From assembly GCF_000485595.1 (NCBI RefSeq), contig NW_014577668.1, forward strand, positions 100,708-122,137: DNA of 21,430 nucleotides. The letters are read 5' to 3'. Positions within the stretch are counted from its first letter, which is position 1. Each line of letters opens with the position of its first letter. This DNA is from Priapulus caudatus. Taxonomy: Eukaryota; Priapulida; Priapulimorpha; Priapulimorphida; Priapulidae. Below the pieces are notes generated by a model, which searched no databases, had not been told where the DNA came from, and was given only the letters and a program-made list of their open reading frames with translations. Of the stretch, positions 1-8,800 are shown piece by piece. The translations under genes and the position numbers were made by a program.

Positions 1-18
1 AGAGTTTAGATGAGCTAG

Positions 19-75
19 AACCCTAACCCTAATCCTAAACCTAACCCTAACCATAACCCTAAACCTAACCCTAAC
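19..75 (+). repeat. degenerate CCCTAA telomere-like tract
   Basis: Nine or so CCCTAA-like units, several altered to CCTAAA, CCATAA or CCCTAAT. Non-telomeric sequence precedes it (1-18) and ordinary sequence follows, so it reads as interstitial. Just downstream (about 101-119) is a small palindrome, GGCTAC...GTAGCC. The tract lies within what would be intron 1 of the minus-strand PKA gene. Confidence 0.8.
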
Positions 76-407
76 GCCAAAAAGGGGCTTCAATGACCGA
101 CGGCTACCGTACCCGTAGCCACTGCGTTTGTTTTATTGTAGTTTGTAGCATATTTGCCTGTATGATCTGCGATTATCCATGCAATAAACTTTATTTGAAT
201 TTGAATTTTTACAAGCATTTTTGTTTTAAAATTTGGGGTGAGTACAGATTCCGTTTGGGCAAGTTAACTTATTGACTCACTCGCCCAGTTGGCAGTTTGG
301 CGAGAGGTTTTTATTTTAAAGCTCTATTACAGTGTAACACACGTTACACAGATCGTAGGTGAATAATTAAAAGCCATTTTATCACCATGTAAAATCTTAT
401 TCTTACG

Positions 408-526
408 CTTGCACGCCGCATTAGCCATTACTTTTAGAGAACAATTTGAAATTTAGGAGGACCATCTAAATTTCAAACTAGATGATACTGTGGACCATCT
501 CTTTTTTCTCCTTATTTCTACCCCTG
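408..526 (+). repeat. dispersed repeat, copy 1 (second copy at 7151-7265)
   Basis: About 115 bases match 7151-7265 in the same orientation with few differences, from CTTGCACGCCGCATT to the CTCCTTATTTCTACC end. Both copies contain an 11-bp inverted repeat, TTGAAATTTAG...CTAAATTTCAA (446-456 and 466-476 here). One copy lies in the presumed PKA intron 1 and one in RPL23A intron 2, so this is a transposed non-coding element of unknown class. Confidence 0.8.
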
Positions 527-653
527 GCCCTGGTTTCCTAAATATTTTCTGTCGTTGCGATTGTGGCGGTGCCCATGATCGTCTGTCGCTATGGCAGTCA
601 AAGACTGAAAGAGTCAGTGTCCGCGCCAGTGGAGAGAACTTTAATTTTCTTAC

Positions 654-699
654 CGCTTTCAGCCGCGTCGCCCTTCTTTGCTGTTGCTGCATTTCCCAT
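654..699 (-). CDS. PRKACA: PKA catalytic subunit, first coding exon (partial gene)
   Basis: Read on the minus strand from ATG at 699, the exon encodes MGNAATAKKGDAAES plus one base, then the donor G|GTAAGA. This is the N-terminus of the cAMP-dependent protein kinase catalytic subunit: an N-myristoylation signal (Met-Gly-Asn-Ala-Ala), then the Ala/Lys-rich start of the A-helix. The vertebrate PKA-C alpha first exon also ends at this Glu-Ser point in phase 1, and this exon has the same 15 codons plus 1 nt. The ATG has A at -3 and G at +4. An out-of-frame ATG lies 8 nt upstream (707-705). No exon starting with the expected Val-Lys-Glu-Phe residues is visible at 1-653, so the kinase domain must lie beyond the left edge. 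The kinase phosphorylates Ser/Thr targets when cAMP releases its regulatory subunits. PRKACA is used as the family name; PRKACB-type origin cannot be separated from one exon. Confidence 0.85.
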
Positions 700-1328
700 T
701 GTCTCATGCAATAGAAGACTAGTTCACGGATGGATAATTTCGAACACAAATTTAGTATGTTATCGATCAATTTCCGTCAACAACATGAAGAGTTTTAGCC
801 TCCACCTTCATTGCCGAAGCACCTCTTAAGACGCGTCGAAACCATACGCCAATAAAAAAATAAAAGCATTGTTATTTTGGTACAATCATTTGATAGTAAT
901 TCTATATTTAAGGTAATATTACTAAAATGCATATATTTGATAAGTATTAGGCACAATTATGTGTTTTATTTAATACAATGTCACACGATATAGTACGAAA
1001 TGAAAGATCGCCACTTGTTTAAGATTTGCAGAAGATTAATACGCGCATACACGATTCGAGGTGCAGTCTGCAGAGGCGATACGAAATGATTGTGAGCTCA
1101 AACAAACATTGAAACAATAATTAAAATAGCAGAACTGGTCAATTTTTCAGGCTAGAATGTAGCGCTTCACTCATGTATTAATATATTACGTAGGGTAAGA
1201 TGAAAAATTCAATGTTGTATAACCGTACGGCGTACGTTGTTCATGTTTAGCTGTTGATGTTGTAATTCAATAATTGTAAGTTTTACTGTAGCCTGTAGGC
1301 TGTACGTGGCCGTTGTAGGCCCTACTAG
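700..1328 (-). other. upstream region / 5' UTR and promoter of the PKA gene
   Basis: AT-rich non-coding DNA upstream of the minus-strand PKA start codon. The 5' UTR and promoter should lie here, but I see no TATA box or initiator that fixes a start site. No convincing open frame on either strand. Confidence 0.4.
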
Positions 1329-1388
1329 CAGGCCCGTAGCCAGCTTTCTATGGGGGGGGGGCTTCTTCTTTTCAATGTGCAATTTCTC

Positions 1389-1572
1389 GCGGGCGTGTAC
1401 AGGATTGTACCAGGGGCTAACCGACCCCACGTTGCGAGCACGCGAAGGGGGTCTGGGGGTCCCTCCCCAGAAAATGTTATAAAATTACACCCCTCAGTAT
1501 CGTGTCTGCGCGATGCAAGGGGGCCGGACCCCGGTACCGCCCCCTGCCCCCCCTTGTACACGCTCTGTCGGG
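1389..1572 (+). mobile_element. diverged copy of the 13206-13367 element, nested in the 1329-1914 element
   Basis: Shares ordered blocks with 13206-13367: GGGCGTGTACAGGAT at the left, GCGAG(C/G)ACGCGAAGGGGG and CCCCAGAAAAT in the middle, a CCCCTCAG block, and TACACGC at the right. Order and orientation are the same, so the two belong to one repeat family. Confidence 0.65.
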
Positions 1573-1715
1573 GCGCTGAAGCGACCAGGCAGGGAGCCCA
1601 ACGACCGATGCGGGTAGGTGTGGGAGGGTGTTCACTGTCCTCCCTCTCCGCACGATGGCATTTGCAATTATTACATTCTCAAATTGAGCGACCTAGTAAA
1701 TTCTTGCACTTTTCA

Positions 1716-1820
1716 GGGGGGGGTCTGGGGGGGGGGGGTGTGGGAGCGGGGGGGCGGGGGGGGGGGGGGGGGGGGAGGGGGGGGGGGGGGGGGGGGGGGG
1801 GGTGGGGGGGGGGGGGGGGG
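1716..1820 (+). repeat. poly-G / G-quadruplex-prone tract
   Basis: About 100 bases that are almost entirely G, broken by single T, A or C bases. Many runs of four or more G make quadruplex formation on the plus strand likely. Exact length may be unreliable because such tracts sequence and assemble badly. Glycine- or proline-rich open frames here are composition artefacts. Confidence 0.9.
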
Positions 1821-1914
1821 AAAAACTTAAAATTTTGGCTTGGGGGGATGGGCTCGGGGGGGGGTGGGTTCGTTCTCGAACTCCCCCGACCCCCCTGGCT
1901 ATACGGGCCTGTAC

Positions 1915-3356
1915 TATGTACTACTGATTTCACATGATCAAAATCAACTTGTCTCTCAGACTCCGTCTTCGTCCCTTGGACTTTTGAAGACTGTTCTTTT
2001 ATGAGGTGACTAAATTGATGTTGAACCATGACTTGTAGACGGCAAATTGACAGTATGAAGGCACGATTACTCCTGAGAGAAATTGGATGAAGACATGAGA
2101 AGAGGAGAGCTCTTCGACAACTTGAACTGTCCAAGACAAGTAAGTTTAAATTGACTACGCCCGAACTTCATGTAAAATTCTGTAAAAAAAATTGCCATTT
2201 TTTATATTAAAAGTAAGACTGACGTACTAAATATACCTTCAAACTCTCATTCCTTATATAAAATGTTTTATCGTTGGTTAAAATTCCCCTAGGATAGAGA
2301 AACCGGGCCCAATACAATCTGAATTCTATTTTACATCAATATAAAATTAAGGTTAGGTATGGTTATGGTAGGGTTAGGCACATGGTTTATGGGACCCATG
2401 TACTCTCCTAGGCCTAATATATATCCTAGTAATATCTGATAAATAACTAAGTAATATCAATATATATTCAAATATATAGCTTGTTTAACCTTAGCTACTA
2501 TGGCGGTTTCCCCAATAATAACGCTACAACAGCCACATGCATTTGGGTCAATTAAACAGAAGATACTAAAAACACAAATGACTGTCACTGTACGTAACAT
2601 AGTTACAGTGGGCCCACTCTATGTGGGTAAAGTCCCTAGTCTAGAAGACATGTCCCACAATACTTCATGTTTATACGATACAATATACAAATTACAATGG
2701 GTCATGTCTTCTAGACTAGCTCCGGTAAAGCCTACTGTAGACCCCAGGCTCCACATTTACAAATGTGTAGGTTGCCAACCTAAACGACATTCAAGTTCAC
2801 CCCTACAACGCACTCGCCGCACGTGCAATACCTTGCATACCATGCACAGATTCACAAAAGATAGACTCTTGGAGAACTAACGTGCTAATACACTCCTATT
2901 TTAATGTGATTCTGATTGTTGTATTCCTAATTTTATTGTAAAAAGCTAGTTTACGGCAACTCTTCCTTCTGTGGTACCATTCTCAATGACCGTTTTAACC
3001 ATTATACATGTAAACATTCATTTTATTTAGCATTAGTATATGTATATTATTGATGTTGTTGTCACTAATAAGAGTAGGCATCCATTATTTAGGGGTGTTA
3101 GCTAACAGGGTTGAATGTATAATGTATTTTGAAGATTCATGCGGTTGCACGTCTGCCAAATCTTCTTTGGACTTTTACTGAAAAAAATACGGTAATTCCG
3201 CGAGGCCGTGCTCTGGAACGAACTAGTTAGTATATCACACGGACTCCTGCAAATATTAAATCGGGCAGTAGGTCCGGCAGTAAATCGGGGAGTATTTGAC
3301 TCTGGACTCCTGTTAATTTCGCACCTTGTTAATGTGTAGTGTTTTATTTCTTAAAG
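1915..3356. other. unassigned intergenic region upstream of the CUSTOS-like exons
   Basis: AT-rich sequence. It contains a degenerate telomere-like stretch (2351-2379, GGTTAGGTATGG and TAGGGTTAGG), the inverted repeat at 2636-2719, and short direct repeats of GGACTCCTG (about 3240-3315). The 5' exons of the CUSTOS-like gene should start here or further left, but none could be recognised. A 126-codon open frame at 2500-2880 matches nothing I know. Confidence 0.4.
2636..2719. repeat. inverted repeat, 17-bp perfect arms
   Basis: Arms 2636-2652 (CTAGTCTAGAAGACATG) and 2703-2719 are perfect reverse complements around a 50-base spacer. After one mismatch the match continues for CCCA. It may be a small fold-back element or a structured transcript segment. 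Confidence 0.8.
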
Positions 3357-3507
3357 GCTTCAGACTCTTTAGCACATCGATTCCTTGCCAGGAGAAATGT
3401 GAAGAAAGTGCAGAAAGCCAGTCATCGAGAAAACTGAAGGAGAAAATAAGGAAGCGGCACTTACCTCCATCTGAAGCTGTTGTTGATTCAGATTTGAGCA
3501 GTGATAG
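3357..3507 (+). CDS. CUSTOS: CUSTOS-like, penultimate exon
   Basis: Encodes GFRLFSTSIP, then a charged Ser/Glu/Lys stretch ending in a Ser/Asp cluster. The first codon is split: G from the previous exon plus GC. It ends two bases into a Ser codon (AG|T). Confidence 0.65.
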
Positions 3508-4101
3508 GTATTTATGCTTACCATATTTTATTATGTACCTTGGATATAGTCACACACAAAATATCAGTGCTTATGAAATGATTTCGTAAAATTATCATCG
3601 GATAGGAATTCTCTGTAGTAATGGCTTCTAACTGTATGTAAATATTGTTAAACCTATCTATTGCCATCCAGTAATGAATTAATACTATTTGTACATTATA
3701 TTCTGATAGTTTATAATTAATAAATTGATTTCTAGAAAAATTTATATAAGTGTTGTTTTCTGGCTTATAATGCTGCGTTATATAAACTGATTACATTTAG
3801 TGAGTGTGAGGCACGACTGCGCCTGGCAGCCGTCACTGCAGCGGATGTTGCAATACAAGCCAAGCACATGTTGGTGACACACAGACCTGGTGTGGTGGAG
3901 ATAGGGCGTGTGTCAAAAACACTAAGGGCCCGTATACGGCAAGAGCATGATCAACAGAAGAATAATCGCGAGGATGCTGAAGTTAAAACGAAAAAGAAGA
4001 AAAAGAAGAAGAAAAAGAAAAAGATTATGGCTACTGAGACAAGGTCTGGTGAAACCAGAATTAATCCTGATTCCTCTCCATCTACTTGTGATACAAAATG
4101 A
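3357..4101 (+). CDS. CUSTOS: CUSTOS-like protein, 3' part (last two exons)
   Basis: Two exons splice in frame: 3357-3507 (acceptor TTTCTTAAAG, phase 1 in, donor AG|GTATTT, phase 2 out) and 3801-4101 (acceptor ACATTTAG, stop TGA at 4099). The product starts with GFRLFSTSIP, then a Ser/Lys-rich stretch with VVDSDLSSDSECEARLRLAA, then a basic tail with about 11 consecutive lysines. Vertebrate CUSTOS has the same order: a GFRLFFTSVP core, a Ser/acidic SEDSDEEWRRCREAA segment and a Lys-rich C-terminus. CUSTOS is known as a nuclear beta-catenin-binding modulator of Wnt signalling; that role here is inferred. The part seen is about 150 residues against roughly 260 in human, so about 100 N-terminal residues are unplaced. 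The gene could be intact with distant exons or a 5'-truncated relic; splice sites and frame look healthy. Confidence 0.65.
3801..4101 (+). CDS. CUSTOS: CUSTOS-like, last exon
   Basis: Completes the split Ser codon and continues ECEARLRLAAVTAADVAIQA, then a basic segment with a poly-lysine run (a likely nuclear localisation signal) and a polar tail CDTK before TGA. Confidence 0.7.
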
Positions 4102-4679
4102 GTTGCAATGACTTTGTATCCCATGTCACAGCATGGGAATGAACCCAGATGGTTATATATCACGAGTGAACTGCTAGAAGTGCAGTATTGATTGTTATAA
4201 TTACATTGTATTGTTTGCTTCTTCCCCTGTCCACTGCCTAACTGCCTCGTGTATACACGTGTACGCTACACCTATCTATTGCCACGTGTGTCGCCATCTA
4301 GTGGCTGACTAGGCTATTCCAGACATGTATTACAACACTTAACAGGTATCATGTACATATCAATACATTACATGTTGAATAGCATTGTATATTGTATATA
4401 TAATGTATATTATATTGTTATTGTAAGGTTATATATAACAGTAAATTTGATGCCAAGCATAAATAATAGTGAAACGTAGCAAAAGCACGAGTTTTATCAG
4501 TTATATTAAACAGAGATGATCATTTTCTTTGAATTTGTGCGACATTCAAATGCATTTGGTTTTCTTTGCTCACAGCTTTATTTGTAAGATCACTGTCGAT
4601 TTGTACATTGGGAAAAAGTATATGAAAATATACTAAAACAGTACATAAATGTGTATGTAAATATGGACAGACCAATAAA
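4102..4679 (+). other. CUSTOS-like 3' UTR with AATAAA signal
   Basis: Non-coding sequence after the stop. The clearest polyadenylation hexamer is AATAAA at 4674-4679; ATTAAA at about 4504 is a second option. The end is inferred from these motifs only. Confidence 0.45.
4292..4305. promoter_or_regulatory. CTCF-like motif CGCCATCTAGTGGC
   Basis: Resembles the reverse complement of the animal CTCF core (GCC..CTAGTGG). Related AGATGGCGC words occur at 5387-5397 and 5797-5808, and CTAGTGGCGCC at 20520-20530. A motif match alone does not show binding. Confidence 0.3.
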
Positions 4680-4965
4680 CTACTTTTACAATATAATGTG
4701 CCTAAAAAACTTGCTGGTATATGTAATGCTGTTGTAATATTGGTAATTTTATATGTCGTTGAGCAATAGTTTAATTGACAGCACATTTAAACTAATTCAA
4801 GAAATTTTCATTCATATATTCTAATAGTAGTACATTAGTGTAACTTCTTGCAATCTGTTTATGTATTACTGTTTATGTGCGAGTTTCATTGTAGCGCGAT
4901 TCCTCTTGGTATCTTTCTCCACCATTGCGCATGTAAATGTGTGTTGTAATGGATGGCTTTGTCTC

Positions 4966-4967
<2 letters not shown>

Positions 4968-5030
<63 letters not shown>
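4968..5030 (+). repeat. (GA)n microsatellite
   Basis: An uninterrupted run of about 31 GA units. Arg-Glu or Ser-Leu open frames crossing it are artefacts. Confidence 0.97.
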
Positions 5031-5033
<3 letters not shown>

Positions 5034-5796
5034 CAGCATATTTACGAAAAATTTGCACACGAAATGTCAGCGCAGATTTGTATCGTTTACAATGCGGGTT
5101 TTACTTATATATGTATAAATTAATGATAAAAAACATGCATTGCATTCCCAGTGAACCAAACCTGTGTCCAAAGTTTAGGAACGTCCATAGAACCACCGTT
5201 TATACATTGCTGGCACCTATAGAATGTCCACCTGCCCATAAAGTCTACTTTTTCTGCCCATCAAGTGGCCGTTATATAACGGTTTAACTACCTGGTGTTT
5301 AGTTCACCTGTTTCTGGCGTCGCTATTATCTATTTAATTAAGATGCATTGATATTATAACGCATGTTTGTAAATTATTTCGTCCAATAGATGGCGCGATA
5401 AGGTTATAGCTGACCCATAGAGATCTATAAATATATGTTTATGATATATTATAACTTCATAAATATTAGTCTTCAAAGTTCGAGGGACTATAGCAAAGAT
5501 ATATGTCACTTGGCACTACATATATGTTTCATTGTAATTAACAAGAGGGTTTTGGGCTGGTATTTCTTTTGCTAAACGACTAGTAAGCAATAAACTATAT
5601 AAAGCATGTCCTGTAAGTATTTGCTGTATAAAAATAATATATAATTTTATAGAACCGGTCATGAAGTACAGGGCCGACTGCACGAATATTAGTAGTCAAT
5701 ATTTGCTTTTGCTCTTATAATTTCAATAAAATTACGTTTTTTTCTAAAATAATAGGAATGCGCGAAGGCAAATCACCCTATGCTACTAATCCTGGC
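5031..5796. other. intergenic region between CUSTOS-like and RPL23A
   Basis: AT-rich spacer with no convincing gene. It holds a small palindrome, CCGTTATATAACGG (about 5269-5282), and a TAGATGGCGCG word at 5387-5397. Confidence 0.5.
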
Positions 5797-5850
5797 GAGA
5801 GATGGCGCTATTAAGTAGTTTGTGACCACGTGGTCTCCCTCTTTCACAAA
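5797..5850 (+). promoter_or_regulatory. RPL23A core promoter and 5' TOP
   Basis: An AGATGGCGC word (5797-5808) and an E-box CACGTG (5827-5832) precede an unbroken pyrimidine run, CTCCCTCTTTC (5835-5845), directly upstream of the ATG at 5851. Such a run at the transcription start is the terminal oligopyrimidine motif of ribosomal-protein mRNAs, which puts them under growth-dependent translational control. It predicts a start near 5835 and a 5' UTR of about 16 nt. No TATA box is seen. Confidence 0.7.
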
Positions 5851-5896
5851 ATGGCTCCGAAGAAGAAGGCACCGTCTTCAGGAACTGCAAGCAAAG
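5851..5896 (+). CDS. RPL23A: RPL23A exon 1
   Basis: Encodes [15 protein letters not shown] plus one base (phase 1), then donor AAAG|GTTAAT. Confidence 0.93.
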
Positions 5897-8800
5897 GTTA
5901 ATTTCAATATGCTTAAGATAGTTACTAATGATCTTTGTCCAAAAATCATCATGGTATTGTCACATGCTACAAGACTGCTTGTGTGGTCAAATTGCTAATG
6001 GATTGTGTTCCTTCACAGGTTCCATCTAGCCTAGGTCCGCGGTAGCGTCGGTAACACTAACAGTAACAGTGCCAGTGTCACTGTCAGTAACACTAGCAGC
6101 AGTCACAACATGGCTGAGCGCAACAACGTTGTTGCCGTTTTGTTTTTGTGTGCAGTAGCGGCTCTTTCAGCAGGTTAGGCGCTCACGTGTAGCAGTACTG
6201 TATGTGTGTTGCTACACGGGAGTTTCTCCGTTTTAATAACGTTTTATCTACTTGTAACAAATGTTCTAAATTTTTACATGTTTAAACGACATTTAGCAGC
6301 AGGTAAAAAGCCAGAGAGTGCAGCGGCGAAGCCTGCGGCAGATGCAGGATCAGCCACCCCAACTCCAACAGATACGCGCCCTGGCAAGAGGCGCATAGAG
6401 AAGAAGGGGGCTAAGAAAGATGGCAAGGATAAGTCTCAGGTAAAAACAGTTGGCATCCCGCATTGTTGAAGCATTGCTGTAGTGTAGTCTGAAAGGTGTA
6501 ATCTTATGATGGCCGATGGACTGACAATGATAGTGTATATACAGGAACATGTATATAATAGTTAACTCAAAGGAACCCCAATATTCAGAGAAGATTCGCT
6601 TCAAAATCTTTGATAACTGAGTATCTGCTTTTAAAAATCTCTGTGGCTGTATGCCCGGCAGCCGGGCACGGTCTTCGATTTCCTAAATGCCCGGCAGTTC
6701 CTAACCCTAACCCTTGTTTACTTGAGATAATGCTGAAAATAAAAAACTGCCGGCGATTTAGGAAATCGAAGACCGCGCCCGGCAGCCGTCAGATATATGC
6801 CGGCTGCCGGGCATATAGCCACTCTGTTTAAAAATCTTGCTAATATAATTTCTATTTTTTCATTATCACTTGCCATATTGTCAGATTTATTCACCCTACC
6901 CATCGCCCCTACTCCTGAAATAGTGTGTATATTTTCTGCAATTATGCCAAGATGAATAGGCCAAGTCATTTGGCAAATGATGTGCCCTTTCCAAAGCTTT
7001 TTTACACATCTGCACCATGATTTTATACATCAGGGGTCGAAATAAGCAGATGGTCCGGGGCCATCAAATAATCAGGAGGACCATCAGATTTTCAAAGTCA
7101 ATGGTCCGGACGGACCATTGAATATTTTGGTCCCATTTTACGGTAAATTTCTTGCACGCCGCATTTCTTTTAGAGAACAATTTGAAATTTAGGAGGATCA
7201 TCTAAATTTCAAACTAGATGGTCCTGTGGACCATCTCTTTTTTTCTCCTTATTTCTACCGCTGTACATGGCCCCACCCAATTAACAGCGAACTCGTTCCC
7301 TTGGCCTCATCCATGCGAATGGTATCAGTGCCCACCCCGGCCCAACCCTGTAAACAAAGAGTGTATGAATAATGCGCATTCTAAATCGATACAACAGGTT
7401 GAGAAGGCAACAAGAGCAAGGAAGTCTGTGCTGAGAGGTACTAGAAGCGAGAGATCCAGAAAGATCCGCACGTCGGTCAAATTCCACAGACCCAGGACGT
7501 TGAGGCTACTTAGGGCCCCAAAGTACCCGAGAAAGAGTGCACCAGGTCGCAACAGGTATATTGTAACTTATTACACTGTTTATGTGCTGGTCTGGGATAC
7601 ATACTCAGCACAGTACACTCTAAGCACGCGCTAGCTTGTCGCAGCATGAAATACAACAAATAATTGGTGGCATGGCATATTGTATCAGAGGTTTGCTATT
7701 TCTCTGTGGAAGGCCTCCAAGTTACCCATCTTGGAATTCAGACCTGCATTTAATTTTCCCCTTAATACATGATGGAAGATACTCGTATGCACACTGCCCT
7801 AGCTTGCATACTTGCCTAGTTTAGGCTGCCTGCTGCTTTTCCCAAAATTGTTGTATTTGCTTTGGATGGTTTTTAAATTTTCAGGTAAAATGGTTAAATT
7901 GTAGTTTATGCAGGGATGAGAATCTTCCGCGGAAATCCGCGGATTTCACAGTCCCAGGGTCGATTTTGTGAAACGTCTAAATCCGTTGAGAGAAAATTTT
8001 AGGGGTGGTTAGAATGTACTAATTTTCATTTTACAGTCCAACAGTACCTTCGTTTAATAACATTGTAATATAGTTCGCTTTACAATATAGACACGGCTTA
8101 GTTCACTGTTTGAGATTGTCAGACGTTGGCCAGTGTGTGTGTTTATTTGACGCTGCAAGTGTGTGTGTGTATGTGTGCCGGGCGTGCTACGCAGGCCGGA
8201 TATAGTACGTGATCGATGTGATCGATATAGTACAGTAGCTGATCACTGTGGGGCTCACAGACTTGCCTTGGCAGCAGGCCAAGCTGCCAGTTGTTCAATA
8301 TGATAAAATATCTACTGTAGTGACCAGAAACAAATTTGAAACTGCCTGGACAATGAACATCTTATATTATATAAAGGTTAGCCTTTGGGACAGTGTGGAA
8401 GTGTACATTAAAATAATTTTGTTTGCAGAATGTAAGTAAATTTTTGTATTGATTATTAATTCTAGTGTTATGATAATGACAGTGCAAGATATACTCACAA
8501 GTAATACCCTAAAGTAATCGATATTCACCAAATCGGGCAACTGTTGTGAAACCTAAACTGTTGAGTTCTCGTTTTTAGGAAAATAATTGTTCATGGAGTT
8601 CCTATTCAATATTGTGTGAATTCACTATCTGTTTTCCTCATTTGCAGACTTGATCAGTACTCAATCATCAAGTACCCTCTGACAACGGAGTCGGCTATGA
8701 AAAAGATTGAGGATAACAACACGCTCGTGTTCTTGGTGCATCTGCGATCCAACAAGCCCGAGATAAAGTATGCAGTCAAGAAGCTATACGACATCGATGT

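Larger units (their letters stand above)
1329..1914. mobile_element. G-rich non-autonomous element with terminal inverted repeats
   Basis: The left end reads CAGGCCCGTAGCCAG (from 1329). The right end reads CTGGCTATACGGGCCTG (1895-1911), the same motif inverted with a 2-base insertion. The outer boundary is uncertain, with TACTA possibly duplicated at both sides. The interior holds a diverged copy of the 13206-13367 element, long G runs and no coding capacity. Confidence 0.55.

Noticed and set aside
1-75. Chromosome end (true telomere) at the left edge
   Set aside because: The units are degenerate, non-telomeric bases precede them, and similar tracts occur within introns elsewhere in the window.
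453-770. 105-codon minus-strand open frame
   Set aside because: Runs in a different frame over the PKA first exon and shows no family features.
1350-2134. Glycine- and proline-rich open frames on both strands
   Set aside because: Produced by the poly-G tract at 1716-1820.
2100-2178. Possible CUSTOS upstream exon (frame reading KLTTPELHVKFCKK, vaguely like the TTPEF segment)
   Set aside because: The similarity is only a few residues, the frame ends at a stop within eight codons, and no acceptor/donor pair links it in phase to 3357.
2500-2880. 126-codon plus-strand open frame
   Set aside because: No recognised motif, and it contains a 17-bp inverted repeat. Length alone is not convincing in AT-rich intergenic DNA.
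4520-4786. 88-codon minus-strand open frame
   Set aside because: Antisense to the CUSTOS-like 3' UTR, with no recognisable features.
4861-5118. Arg-Glu and Ser-Leu repeat open frames
   Set aside because: Translations of the GA microsatellite.
5897-8647. Intronic C/D-box snoRNAs in RPL23A
   Set aside because: Vertebrate RPL23A introns host some, so I looked. Isolated ATGATGG or CTGA words occur, but never as a C box, D box and closing stem at proper spacing.
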